Below are positions 24,661 through 33,906 of a stretch of 45,297 nt of DNA, in pieces. Positions within the stretch are counted from its first letter, which is position 1; each line of letters opens with the position of its first letter. The stretch is from Psychrobacter lutiphocae DSM 21542 (GTDB taxonomy: Bacteria > Pseudomonadota > Gammaproteobacteria > Pseudomonadales > Moraxellaceae): NCBI RefSeq assembly GCF_000382145.1, contig NZ_KB907647.1, positions 1 through 45,297 of the forward strand, in the 5' to 3' direction. The notes beneath the pieces are model-generated. The model saw only the letters and a list, made by a program, of their open reading frames with translations, was not told the origin of the DNA and did no database searches. Position numbers and translations under genes: made by a program.

Positions 24661-26757
24661 TTAGAACTGATAAGTTAAAGATGCTTTAAAGTTACGACCA
24701 GGCTCAAAGTCTGTACGATCATCTTGAGTTGGATCTAGGCGTGAAGCATGATTAGCATAAGTTTCATCAAATAAGTTATACACTCCAAGGGTAGCTTTTA
24801 AGCCATCAATTTGACGAGGTTTATAACTAACAAAGATATCATGCACATCATAACTTGGTTTTTTGGGGTCGTTGCTTGCAGTTTTTGGTTTAATAGATTC
24901 AACATAAGTACTGCGCCAGCCTAACTCAAGCTCGTCATTTGGCTCATAGTTTAGGTTTAGCATATATTTGTCACCAGCATCTGAGCTACTGCCACTAACT
25001 TGACTCATGTTATAGCCTGTTGTTTTGCCTTTACTACGTGCTCTGGCATAGCTTAACCCCATACCAAAGTTGTTAGTGTGATAATTAGCTGAGAGCTCAA
25101 CCCCTTTTATTTCATAGTCTTCATCACTATTTTTCATACCTTGACAAGACTGTAAGTTGCCAGGTGATCCTTGCTCGCCTGTTAGACAGTTTAGACCATA
25201 ACGGCCCGCACGGTTGCCTGTTCTAATAAACTGTAAGTAGTTTTCTATATTTGTTTTAAAATATTTGGCATTAAGTTGTAACGCATCATCTGCAACTGTC
25301 AAATTACGTAAAGTGGTAGTGATGCCAACCTCAGTATTATCTCCTTCTTCAGGCTTTAAGTTTCTATTAACATAAGTGCCATCACCATCTGTATTAAAAA
25401 TAGCTTGACTTAAATCTGGTCCGTTAAACAACTCGGTATAGCTGGCAAACAAATACGTACGTGGTGCAATTTCATAGCTTGCAGAAAGCGCACCGACAAC
25501 ATTATTGTACTTTTTACCACCTGCTACATACTTTGGCGATTCATAACGATCATAGCGAACACCTGGGGTTAGTGTCAGCTTGTCTATTTGCCATTGATCT
25601 TCTAAGAAAATAGAAGTGTTTTTGGCCTCATCACTACCTGTTTTACGTGTATCACGAGCCATTTCCGACTCTTTTTTATAGTGCTCAGCACCTGCAATTA
25701 ATCGATGTGTTCCAGGTCCAGTATTGATAAGACTGGTATTTTGTATTTTAGCACCTGTTGTTTTGACTTCAGCAATCCAGTCATATCCAGGCTGTACCGT
25801 ATAGTCTGTATCTCGTGAAATTTTGGTCTTTGTTTGATACACATCCGCATCAACATTAACCCACTCATTTGCCGGATTGTAAGTATAGTTTAATGTATAA
25901 GTATCACGTTTGACTTTTTGAGGTAATACTTCGTTCCAACTACCTACGCCTTCAGATCCTGGGAAGTCAGGGCGTAATGGAAAACGACCTTTATTCTCAG
26001 TTTGGCTAAAGCTGGCACCAATTCTATGATCTTCTGCAAAGTTTACGCCAGCTTTTAACAAGATATTTTCGCCTTTACTATCTTTTGTCAAAAATTTTCG
26101 CCCATCACCATCTTCACCAGCATTGGCATCACGTTTGCCATAATATGCTAATAAATCAACATTATCATTAGGTGCTGCATAGACAGTGGCAGAGGTGAGC
26201 AGCTCATCGTTATTATCAGCAAAACCAACGTGTAGCTTTGCTCCCACTTGTTGACCTGGCTTGAGCAAATCAGCGGCATCTACAGTTTCAAAGGCAACTG
26301 CACCACCTAAAGCATCATTACCTAAGGTTACTGAGTTATTACCTACTGCTACTTCTGTGCGTTTTAGTAAATCAGGGTCAATAGTAACATCACCCATGTG
26401 GTAAAATAATGCCCCTTCTTGTCGAGCACCGTCAATCGTCACCTTAACATTGGTATCATCTAAACCACGAACTCGAATACGCTGGTTTAATGCTGACGAA
26501 CCTCCAACAGTGACACCTGGTACAACTTCCAAAAAGTCGCTTAGATGCGATGCTTGCTGTGCTGGAGTATACTCTTCTGAGTAAACAGCATCTTGTTGCA
26601 CCGTATCATGCACCGAACGATTTGCAGTGACGGTTATGGTTTGTGCTGTCATTCTTGGTACTGATGTTTCTGTTGCTGCACTAGCAACTTGCACAAACAA
26701 AGCTGTACTAACTGCTAGGGTTAATGTCGTCAAACGACTAGGCAATGATGTATACAT
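24661..26757 (-). CDS. TonB-dependent outer membrane receptor, probably haem/haemoglobin type
   Basis: 698 residues from the ATG at 26757. A signal peptide (TLTLAVSTALFVQVASA) is followed by a TonB box (QTITVTANR), a plug domain (FLEVVPGVTVGG, RIRVRGLDDTNVKVTIDGARQ, LGNDALGGAVAFETVDA) and a 22-strand-type barrel ending in NFKASLTYQF with a terminal Phe. The plug pattern is closest to haem/haemoglobin/transferrin receptors. The FRAP motif common in haem receptors is not present in that form (TELFNGPDLSQAIF instead), and NRNLKPE stands for NPNL. An open frame continues upstream to 26865, but that part lies in repeats and gives no signal peptide at its N-terminus. It is likely iron-regulated through the Fur-like site at 27118. 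The ligand is uncertain. Confidence 0.88.
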   Translation of the reverse strand: MYTSLPSRLTTLTLAVSTALFVQVASAATETSVPRMTAQTITVTANRSVHDTVQQDAVYSEEYTPAQQASHLSDFLEVVPGVTVGGSSALNQRIRVRGLDDTNVKVTIDGARQEGALFYHMGDVTIDPDLLKRTEVAVGNNSVTLGNDALGGAVAFETVDAADLLKPGQQVGAKLHVGFADNNDELLTSATVYAAPNDNVDLLAYYGKRDANAGEDGDGRKFLTKDSKGENILLKAGVNFAEDHRIGASFSQTENKGRFPLRPDFPGSEGVGSWNEVLPQKVKRDTYTLNYTYNPANEWVNVDADVYQTKTKISRDTDYTVQPGYDWIAEVKTTGAKIQNTSLINTGPGTHRLIAGAEHYKKESEMARDTRKTGSDEAKNTSIFLEDQWQIDKLTLTPGVRYDRYESPKYVAGGKKYNNVVGALSASYEIAPRTYLFASYTELFNGPDLSQAIFNTDGDGTYVNRNLKPEEGDNTEVGITTTLRNLTVADDALQLNAKYFKTNIENYLQFIRTGNRAGRYGLNCLTGEQGSPGNLQSCQGMKNSDEDYEIKGVELSANYHTNNFGMGLSYARARSKGKTTGYNMSQVSGSSSDAGDKYMLNLNYEPNDELELGWRSTYVESIKPKTASNDPKKPSYDVHDIFVSYKPRQIDGLKATLGVYNLFDETYANHASRLDPTQDDRTDFEPGRNFKASLTYQF

Positions 26758-26819
26758 AGGCTCACTCTCAGTATAATAAAATAGCCACGCACTTATCCAC
26801 AGTTTGTATTTTGATGTCT

Positions 26820-27033
26820 TAGAGCATGTCCCTATTTGTTGTTGCAAAATACATGTTTGTTGCAAAATACATGTTGTTGCAAATTACATGAGTTATGAAC
26901 TAAAAATGGCTATATTTGCGCCAAACTGTGTCTAATTTCTAACGAATATATGTATATTCTCTTCGAAATTATCCGTGTTTGACAAAAACCTCTCTCATTT
27001 TTAGCCTCATAATCCAATTAAGGACACGCCCTA
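26820..27033. repeat. GGGCGTGTC repeat, copy 6 (subfamily B, 214 bp)
   Basis: The left end is TAGAGCATGTCC and the right end GGACACGCCCTA. The right inner part (GGATTATGAGGCTAAAA read inward) matches the copy at 10422-10618. Near its left end it holds three tandem copies of a 17-bp unit, TTGTTGCAAAATACATG, at 26839-26855, 26857-26873 and 26874-26890. It lies 62 bp upstream of the receptor's start codon, in its leader. Confidence 0.72.
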
Positions 27034-27117
27034 ATAATATCGTGGTTAGAATAATGACTAGGTTACAATTAAAAATATATACGAAACTATAACTACAACT
27101 TAGACGAAAATAGTAAT

Positions 27118-27136
27118 AGTAATAATTATCATTAAC
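27118..27136. promoter_or_regulatory. Fur-box-like operator
   Basis: AGTAATAATTATCATTAAC agrees with the E. coli Fur consensus at 14 of 19 positions, including TAAT and ATCATTA. It lies in the divergent spacer, 361 bp upstream of the TonB receptor and 547 bp upstream of dppA, and could serve either. The receptor is the likelier target. Confidence 0.5.
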
Positions 27137-27682
27137 TTTCTGAAATTGTGATATTACCCAATAGATTTATATTTTGCAATAGTAATTTTTTAGTAATACT
27201 CTCACATATTGTGTTTACAGTCAGTAATTGGAAGATCTGTGCTCACACCTACAATAGGCTTTTTTTTAGCTAAAACTTCCTATAAGACATTAATAAGATA
27301 GGATTTTTTATTTTCAGTATACTTTCTTGTAACACTTTTCTTATACAAACTAACTCATCGTTTATCTTGCGAAACATATATTTACATAGTATATTCTATG
27401 TGTCAGAAGTACAAACTAAACCAGTAATATTGGGTGACATCTTCATTCAATTTGGTCAGTTATTTAACTGTTAACTCTGTTTACTTTTTTAACTATTTAG
27501 ATTAGAACCATAAAATAGATTAGAACCATAAAAAAGCGAACATAACTAAACAGATGTCGCATTATGATTATTTAACCAAATAAATATGTTGTAAAACTGA
27601 GCCATACGATTAGAGCTACCCATTATAGATATAGACCAACTTGATAAACCAACTTGGAACCCTCCCCACTTAGGAACTCTCT
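27137..27682. other. spacer upstream of dppA
   Basis: About 550 bp, AT-rich, with no gene. An 18-bp direct repeat, TAGATTAGAACCATAAAA, occurs twice at 27498-27515 and 27516-27533. It must hold the dppA promoter, but no confident -35/-10 pair is visible. Confidence 0.45.
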
Positions 27683-29311
27683 ATGAAACACCCTCTATTT
27701 AAATTAAGTCTATTGGCAGCGACTACTTTAGCTATAACAGCCTGTGGTGGCAATGAAGATAAAGCTACGACTGCTAGCAATAATGCTGCAAAAACTCTAA
27801 TTTATTGCTCTGAAGGAAGTCCTGCTGGATTCGACCCTGCTCAATACACAGCTGGTACAGATTTTGATGCTAGCTCATATCCTATTTATAATGGCTTAGT
27901 AGAATTTAAACGTGGTGAAACTGAAATTCAACCAGCACTAGCAGAAAGCTGGGATATTAGCGATGATGGTAAGACTTATACATTACATCTTAGAAAAGGT
28001 GTAAAGTTTGGCACAACTGATTATTTCACCCCAACCCGTGAATTTAATGCCGATGACGTTATTTTTACACTTGAACGCCTCACCAATCCAGATTTTGAAT
28101 TCAATAAGGCGTATCCTGCAGAGTTCCCATACTCAGTAGATATGGGCTTACCAGATAATATCGCTAATATCGAAAAAGTCGATGATTATACGGTAAAAAT
28201 CACTTTAAATGAGGTTAATGCCCCATTCTTACAGAATTTAGCAATGCCTTTTGCTTATATAGATTCTGCTGAATACGCGCAATCACTTCTTGAAGCTGGT
28301 AACGCCGCTGACTTAAATACCAAACCAGTTGGTACAGGTCCTTTTGTATTTACTTCTTATCAGAAAGATTCGCAAATTCGCTATACTAAAAATCCAGATT
28401 ATTGGGACAAAGATAACATTCACATCGATAACTTAGTCTTCGTAATTACTAAAGATTCAGCTGTTCGTGCCCAAAAAGTGCAAGCAGGCGAGTGTCATGT
28501 TTCAGCCTATGCCAACCCTTCTGAAGTTGAAGCCGCTAAAGCATCAGGTAAAGCCAACGTGCTAGAAGAGCCTGGATTTAATGTGGGCTATATTGCCTAT
28601 AATACGGAACGTCCTGAACTAAAAAACCGTAAAGTACGTGAAGCACTAGATATGGCAATTAATAAAGATGCCATCATTGATGCAGTTTATCAGGGTGCAG
28701 GGGTGAAAGCTGCCAATCCCATGCCACCGACTCAGTGGGGCTATAACGATAGCTTAAAAGATGCACCTTACGATACTGAAAAAGCAAAATCCTTACTTCA
28801 AGAAGCTGGTGTGAATGGGTTTGAAATAGATCTTTGGTATATGCCTGTACAGCGTCCTTATAACCCAAATGCTAAGCTTATGGCTGAAATGCTTCAAGCA
28901 GATTGGGCAAAAATAGGGGTTAAAGCCAATTTAAAAACTTATGAGTGGGGTGAGTATCTCAAACGGGCTAACAAAGGTGAGCATGATATTATCCTAGCGG
29001 GTTGGACTGGAGATAACGGTGACCCTGATAACTGGTTAGGCGTATTATTATCCTGTGATGCAGTCAATGGTAATAACTATGCACGCTGGTGTAATCCTGA
29101 ATTTGATAAGCTAATCATGGATGCTCGTGCCATTACCAATCAAGAACAACGTATTGCCAACTATAAGCAAGCGCAAACTATCTTTAAACAAGAGTTGCCT
29201 TGGACAACCGTTGCTAACTCAGTGGTTACTGTATTAACCACACCAAATGTAAAAGACTATAAAATTAGTCCTTTAGGTTCTATTCGTTTTGATGGTGTGG
29301 ATATTGAATAA
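27683..29311 (+). CDS. dppA: periplasmic peptide (possibly haem) binding lipoprotein, DppA-like
   Basis: 542 residues. It has a lipoprotein signal peptide with the lipobox ITAC and lipidated Cys21, a short Asn/Ala linker, then a family 5 solute-binding domain (SBP_bac_5): [69 protein letters not shown]. The close match to DppA over its length and the following dppBCDF genes suggest dipeptide uptake. In E. coli DppA also delivers haem and 5-aminolevulinate to the same permease. It is divergent from a TonB receptor. A terminator-like hairpin follows it. Confidence 0.9.
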   Translation: MKHPLFKLSLLAATTLAITACGGNEDKATTASNNAAKTLIYCSEGSPAGFDPAQYTAGTDFDASSYPIYNGLVEFKRGETEIQPALAESWDISDDGKTYTLHLRKGVKFGTTDYFTPTREFNADDVIFTLERLTNPDFEFNKAYPAEFPYSVDMGLPDNIANIEKVDDYTVKITLNEVNAPFLQNLAMPFAYIDSAEYAQSLLEAGNAADLNTKPVGTGPFVFTSYQKDSQIRYTKNPDYWDKDNIHIDNLVFVITKDSAVRAQKVQAGECHVSAYANPSEVEAAKASGKANVLEEPGFNVGYIAYNTERPELKNRKVREALDMAINKDAIIDAVYQGAGVKAANPMPPTQWGYNDSLKDAPYDTEKAKSLLQEAGVNGFEIDLWYMPVQRPYNPNAKLMAEMLQADWAKIGVKANLKTYEWGEYLKRANKGEHDIILAGWTGDNGDPDNWLGVLLSCDAVNGNNYARWCNPEFDKLIMDARAITNQEQRIANYKQAQTIFKQELPWTTVANSVVTVLTTPNVKDYKISPLGSIRFDGVDIE

Positions 29312-29402
29312 ACTTACACTACCAGACCAAAATAACCTAATTACCTTGATTTTAGGTGACTAAGTTTATTTAAATAACTTAATTTAGATAACTAGTTATG
29401 AT

Positions 29403-29438
29403 GGCTGGTACAGATATCACCTCTGTTCCAGCCTTTTT
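29403..29438 (+). terminator. terminator-like hairpin between dppA and dppB
   Basis: GGCTGG and ACAGA pair with TCTGT and CCAGCC (one T-T mismatch) around a 7-base loop and are followed by TTTTT. It lies about 90 bp after dppA and is probably a partial terminator that keeps dppA expression above that of the membrane genes. Confidence 0.75.
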
Positions 29439-29560
29439 AATTTGAAATGATAGCCAAGTCTGATTCAGTATATTAAATACCCCATTCGATATCTCAGATC
29501 TAGCAATCCTTTTTTATCTCAGTGTTTTACCAACCCTATTTATCAAAATCGAGCACGCCC

Positions 29561-30577
29561 ATGCTATTGTATATTCTACGCCGAATCCTGATTCTGATTC
29601 CAGTCTATATTGGCCTTACTTTATCCACTTTCACTTTAATCCGACTTGTGCCTGGTGATGCAGTAGAGATTATGATGGGTGAGCGTATGGTAGATCCAGA
29701 AATGCACGCTCAAGCCCTTGCTCGCCTTGGTTTAGATAAACCCCTACCTGTACAATACTGGGATTATATAAGTGGCATTATGCAAGGTGATTTTGGAGAG
29801 TCATTCAGAACTAGAACTCCTGTTTTACAAGATTTTTTCGCTCATTTCGTACCCACTCTCGAGCTTGCACTTTGCGCAATAATTATTGCCAGTATTGTAG
29901 GTATTAGCCTAGGAGTTTTAGCTGCTCTTAAACGAGGCACTTGGGTCGATTATACCTTGATGTCTGGTGCTCTAGCAGGTTACTCAATGCCTATCTATTT
30001 GCTGGGCCCTATTTTAACAGGTATTTTTGCTCATTATTTGGGCTTGCTACCGGTATCTGGAGTGATCTCAGTGGCCCAGTTTTTAGATGTTAAGCCATTA
30101 TATGGCTCATGGTTATTGGGCTCATTAAACTCAGGAGTACCTGGAGCTTTTTGGAACGTGGTAAAGCATTTTATTTTACCTTCTATTGCTTTATCTACAA
30201 TTCCCCTAGCTATGATTGCCCGTATGACACGCTCTGCCATGCTTGAGGTTTTGGACGAAGATTATGTACGAACAGCGCGGGCCAAAGGCTTATCACCCAA
30301 ACGAGTCATATTAATTCATGTTATGCGCAATGCTCTTATTACCGTTGTAACCGTTGTTGGGTTACAAATGGCTACTTTGTTGGCAGGTGCTATTATCACC
30401 GAGACTATCTTTAGTTGGCCAGGGGTAGGTAACTGGCTTCTCGATGGATTTTTTACTCGTGACTACCCTATTGTTCAAAACGGTATTTTATTGGTAGCTA
30501 CTGCACTTATATTAGTTAGTTTACTGGTCGATATCTTATATGGGCTAATTAATCCCCGTATTAGGCATACTTCCTAA
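29561..30577 (+). CDS. dppB: dipeptide ABC transporter permease DppB
   Basis: 338 residues, against 339 in E. coli DppB, starting MLLYILRRILILIPVYIGLT. The binding-protein-dependent permease domain carries the EAA-type motif near EVLDEDYVRTARAKGLSPKRV and the C-terminal ETIFSWPGVGNWLLDGFFTRDYPIVQ typical of DppB. It forms the inner-membrane channel with DppC. An upstream in-frame GTG at 29522 would add 13 polar residues without a visible ribosome binding site, so I use the ATG at 29561. Confidence 0.93.
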   Translation: MLLYILRRILILIPVYIGLTLSTFTLIRLVPGDAVEIMMGERMVDPEMHAQALARLGLDKPLPVQYWDYISGIMQGDFGESFRTRTPVLQDFFAHFVPTLELALCAIIIASIVGISLGVLAALKRGTWVDYTLMSGALAGYSMPIYLLGPILTGIFAHYLGLLPVSGVISVAQFLDVKPLYGSWLLGSLNSGVPGAFWNVVKHFILPSIALSTIPLAMIARMTRSAMLEVLDEDYVRTARAKGLSPKRVILIHVMRNALITVVTVVGLQMATLLAGAIITETIFSWPGVGNWLLDGFFTRDYPIVQNGILLVATALILVSLLVDILYGLINPRIRHTS

Positions 30578-30649
30578 TCGCAGCTTATTAAACCAAACCC
30601 TTTGAACAAAAAGCTTTACATATAGCATTAGCAAAATAGGAAACTTCCG

Positions 30650-31561
30650 ATGAAGCCTACTGTACTTTCCGAAGATATTGATCTAGCAGCGACACCCCCG
30701 TCTTCTGGGCGTTTATTTGTTGCCACTTTTTGTCGCAATCGTGGTGCTGTACTTGGATTATTGGTATTAATTAGTATGGTCATCATTGCTATATTAGCCC
30801 CAAGTATTGCTCCACATGATCCTTATGAGCTTTATACAGGTAAAGAGCAGCTGCCTCCAGCCTTTTTCGCTGGTGGTGATTCCATGTTTATTTTAGGCAC
30901 CGATGATGCAGGTCGGGATACTTTATCCCGAGTTATGTATGGAGCCAGATACTCATTATTTATTGGCTTGAGTGCTACTTCTTTAGCTATGATCACTGGC
31001 ATAAGTTTGGGGTTAAGTGCCGCATTTTGGCCAAAAGTCTGGGGTAAAGCTGTGATGTTAGTCAATGATATTTTGATGTCATACCCCAGTCTATTATTAG
31101 CCATTATCATTGCTGCTATTTTAGGCCCTAACATGACCAATACTATTATCACCATTGCTTTGGTCTGTACTCCGCCTTTTATTCGCTTAACCCGTGCCAC
31201 TGCAATGGTCGAACTGCAACGTGAATATTTTACCGCCTCTAAAGTCATGGGCGCTGGTGTGCTTAGGCTATTATTTATAACCATTTTACCTAACTGTATG
31301 GCACCCCTAATTGTGCAAGCAACCATGATTTTCTCATCTGCTATTTTAGAAGCAGGTGCTATTGGTTTCTTAGGCTTTGGGGTACAGCCACCTGACGCTG
31401 AATGGGGAGCTATGTTAGGTACTGCTCGTCAATACATTCAAAGCAATGTTTGGCTAGCCATTTGGCCTGGCTTGGCTATTTTCTTAGCTGCTTTATCTAT
31501 CAACTTAACTGGTGATGGCCTACGTGATGCTCTAGATCCCAAACTTAAGCAGGTGACTTAA
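30650..31561 (+). CDS. dppC: dipeptide ABC transporter permease DppC
   Basis: 303 residues, against 300 in E. coli. It has an N-terminal helix (GAVLGLLVLISMVIIAILAP), the LGTDDAGRDTLSRVMYGARYSLFIG segment of the OppC/DppC family, the permease domain with REYFTASKVMGAGVLRLLF and the LGFGVQPPDAEWGAML ending. It partners DppB in the inner membrane. AGGAAA lies before the ATG. Its stop codon overlaps the dppD start as TAATG, a sign of coupled translation. Confidence 0.93.
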   Translation: MKPTVLSEDIDLAATPPSSGRLFVATFCRNRGAVLGLLVLISMVIIAILAPSIAPHDPYELYTGKEQLPPAFFAGGDSMFILGTDDAGRDTLSRVMYGARYSLFIGLSATSLAMITGISLGLSAAFWPKVWGKAVMLVNDILMSYPSLLLAIIIAAILGPNMTNTIITIALVCTPPFIRLTRATAMVELQREYFTASKVMGAGVLRLLFITILPNCMAPLIVQATMIFSSAILEAGAIGFLGFGVQPPDAEWGAMLGTARQYIQSNVWLAIWPGLAIFLAALSINLTGDGLRDALDPKLKQVT

Positions 31562-32049
31562 TGACACATAATAATTCAAACCCTGCAAACCCTTTGATTG
31601 ATACCAAGAACGGAATAGATGTGAAAACTGATAACTCACCCCTACTTTTAGAAATTGAGAATCTCTCAGTAACTTTTGGTAAAGGTGCCCGTGCATTTAG
31701 AGCGGTAGATGATGTTTCTCTGCAACTAAAGCAAGGGGAAGTATTGGCTGTGGTCGGTGAATCTGGTTCAGGCAAGTCAGTCACTATGATGGCACTTATG
31801 GGTTTACTACCTTCAACTGCCACAGTAGCTGCCAATAAGATACGGTTTGATGGCCAAGATATGTTGACTCTCTCAGCTCGGGATCGGCGTAAAATTATTG
31901 GTAAAGATATTTCCATGATTTTCCAAAACGCTATGTCTTGTTTAAACCCAAGCTTTACTATCGAGTTTCAAATTGCTGAGGTATTAAAGACCCACCTCGG
32001 TTTAAAAGGCAGCGCAGTGCGTAAACGTATTTTAGAGCTATTAGAATTA

Positions 32050-32151
32050 TACCAAATCTAAAAATTAAGCTATCGAGGAAAACGAGTGCAAACGCTACAA
32101 GTAGTAGGTTTAGCGAGTTTGACAAAGATAGGTTATTTTTTAGAAAAGGTA
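32050..32151. mobile_element. 102-bp miniature inverted-repeat element, copy 2 (inside dppD)
   Basis: The ends are TACCAAATCTAAAAA and, read inward, TACCTTTTCTAAAAA. TTA flanks both sides (32047-32049 and 32152-32154). It differs from the copy at 12498-12599 at 7 of 102 positions. Two of these, positions 11 and 92, pair with each other in the inverted repeat and change together (G with C in copy 1, A with T here), so the pairing of the ends is kept. Confidence 0.88.
32075..32088 (+). promoter_or_regulatory. element-borne ribosome binding site and GTG start
   Basis: GAGG at 32075-32078, then 7 bases, then GTG at 32086. The frame from this GTG ([15 protein letters not shown] and on) leaves the element in phase with dppD. 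The same GAGG-GTG pair is present in the 12498 copy. It is a plausible start; use is not shown. Confidence 0.45.
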
Positions 32152-32759
32152 TTAGTTGAAATTCCTGATGCCAAAAACCGCCTGTCTGTTTATCCACACC
32201 AACTGTCAGGGGGTATGAGTCAACGTATTATGATAGCCATGGCTTTAGCTTGTGAACCTAAGCTATTAATTGCTGACGAACCAACCACAGCACTAGATGT
32301 TACGGTACAAGCACAAATCATGGACTTACTCGCTCGCCTGCAACATGAAAAACAAATGGCTATGGTTTTAATCACCCATGATTTGGGTTTGGTCGCTCAA
32401 AATTCTCGTGATGTAGCGGTTATGTATGCTGGGCAAATGGTTGAAACCAGTACTGTTCCAGAGATTTTTGAGCAACCTGCACACCCTTATACAGAAGCCC
32501 TACTACAAGCAATACCGGAGCTTGCCATTGGTCAAAAACGTTTAAATAGCTTGCCAGGTGTCGTCCCTAGCCAATATGATCGGCCTAAAGGCTGCCTATT
32601 ATCACCGCGTTGTCCTTATAAACAGCCAGAATGTGAGGTTCCACCACCGATTTTATTGACAGAAAATGGTAAAGTGCGTTGTATTAAGACAGATTTTCCT
32701 GCTCGTATCACATCTAATACCACTTCTACCAGTAATGTTGAGCATTTGGGGAGTACATT

Positions 32760-33800
32760 ATGAATACCGACACCCTTACAATGACTAACTCACGTTCTAA
32801 ATTAAGTACCTCAAATGTGAGCCCTGCTATGAATTCAAAAGTAGTCTTAAAAGCAGAACATTTACATAAACACTATCCAGTCTCTCAAGGCTTGGGTAAG
32901 CCTAAAGGTTATGTAAAAGCTTTAAATGGTATTTCATTTGAACTTGAAGCTGGCAAAACCTTAGCCGTGGTTGGAGAGTCTGGCTGTGGTAAATCTACAC
33001 TGGCTCGACAATTAACTCTAATTGAACAGCCCACAGACGGCCAGCTTTTTATTAACGGAATTAATACCACCAGCTATAATCGACGTGCTTTAAAAAACAT
33101 CCGAACTGAAATTCAAATGGTGTTCCAAAACCCTTATGGTAGCTTGAATCCTCGCCATACGATTGGCTATCAATTGACTGAGCCTTTAGATATTCATACC
33201 AAACTATCATCTGTTAAAAAGAAACAAAAAGTAAATGAAATGATGCGTTTGGTTGGACTTCGTCCTGAGCATTCAGGTCGCTATCCACATATGTTTTCAG
33301 GAGGACAACGTCAGCGAATAGCCTTAGCGCGTGCGATGATGCTTAACCCAAAGATAGTAGTTGCTGACGAACCTACCTCAGCTTTAGATGTATCGATTCA
33401 GGCACAGGTATTGAACCTTTTTATGGATCTACAAGATGAGTACAATACCGCCTATGTGTTTATCTCGCACGATTTATCAGTCGTTCGCCATATCGCTGAT
33501 GACTTGATGGTAATGTATTTAGGTAAAGTGGTAGAACACGGTCCCAAAGAAGCCATATATATCAATCCACAGCACCCTTATACCATTGCACTTTTGTCAG
33601 CAGCACCAAGTATTGGTGAAAAGAAAAAGGAGTTAAAGTTACAAGGGGAGCTACCTAGTCCTTTAAACCTCCCTTCAGGCTGTGCACTGCATAAGCGATG
33701 TCCTTATGCTACCGAGCAATGCAGTCAAGTAGAGCCAGAACTAAGAGAATGGAAAGGACGATTAGTATCTTGTCTTCGACTTGAAGAAATATATAGTTGA
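32760..33800 (+). CDS. dppF: peptide ABC transporter ATPase DppF
   Basis: 346 residues, against 334 in E. coli: Walker [10 protein letters not shown] (72-80), [18 protein letters not shown], signature [14 protein letters not shown], Walker [27 protein letters not shown], and the Cys-containing oligopeptide-transporter C-terminus ([18 protein letters not shown]). It pairs with DppD to drive import. It overlaps dppD by ATGA, so its translation may depend on ribosomes finishing the second dppD fragment. The domain is complete, so DppF could in principle act as a homodimer or with another ATPase if DppD is dead. Confidence 0.93.
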   Translation: MNTDTLTMTNSRSKLSTSNVSPAMNSKVVLKAEHLHKHYPVSQGLGKPKGYVKALNGISFELEAGKTLAVVGESGCGKSTLARQLTLIEQPTDGQLFINGINTTSYNRRALKNIRTEIQMVFQNPYGSLNPRHTIGYQLTEPLDIHTKLSSVKKKQKVNEMMRLVGLRPEHSGRYPHMFSGGQRQRIALARAMMLNPKIVVADEPTSALDVSIQAQVLNLFMDLQDEYNTAYVFISHDLSVVRHIADDLMVMYLGKVVEHGPKEAIYINPQHPYTIALLSAAPSIGEKKKELKLQGELPSPLNLPSGCALHKRCPYATEQCSQVEPELREWKGRLVSCLRLEEIYS

Positions 33801-33827
33801 GCCTTAAAAAAGTATGACACACTTAGA

Positions 33828-33871
33828 AACTGTATAAAGCTGCAGCCTATACCTGACAGCTCTATACAGTT
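33828..33871. terminator. hairpin between convergent dppF and APC permease gene
   Basis: AACTGTATAAAGCTG pairs with CAGCTCTATACAGTT (14 of 15) around a 14-base loop. There is no long T-run, but its place between two converging genes suggests a shared terminator. Confidence 0.55.
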
Positions 33872-33906
33872 CAAATTAGAAATAGCTTGATTTCAAAACA
33901 CGATAG

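Larger units (their letters stand above)
31561..32763 (+). pseudogene. dppD: dppD (peptide ABC ATPase), split in frame by a 102-bp element
   Basis: The first half (31561-32061) holds the Walker A motif GESGSGKS (66-73) and Q-loop FQNAMSCLNP and stops at a TAA 12 bases inside the element. The second half (32155-32763) holds LSGGMSQR, the Walker B LIADEP, the His switch ITHD and the Cys-rich oligopeptide C-terminus. Removing the element and one TTA gives an uninterrupted 365-codon gene ([16 protein letters not shown] across the joint), so the original gene was intact. Element plus duplication is 105 bp, 35 codons, so the frame is kept and the only block is one TAA. From a GTG at 32086 in the element the frame is open to the dppD stop (225 residues). 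The stop overlaps the dppF start (ATGA). Confidence 0.9.

Noticed and set aside
26758..26865. Upstream extension of the TonB receptor frame by 36 codons
   Set aside because: It lies in and beside a repeat element (three 17-bp units), and it would put the signal peptide inside the protein. The ATG at 26757 gives a normal signal peptide at the N-terminus.
27540..27600. Second Fur box near dppA
   Set aside because: AT-rich sequence resembles the site only loosely, with no 19-bp match comparable to the one at 27118.
31545..31916. Open frames opposite dppD, gcdH, gabT, the APC permeases, secD and ppsA (for example 31545-31916 and 34367-34873)
   Set aside because: They lie antisense to strongly recognised genes, lack ribosome sites and encode low-complexity Ser/Thr/Ile-rich chains without family features.
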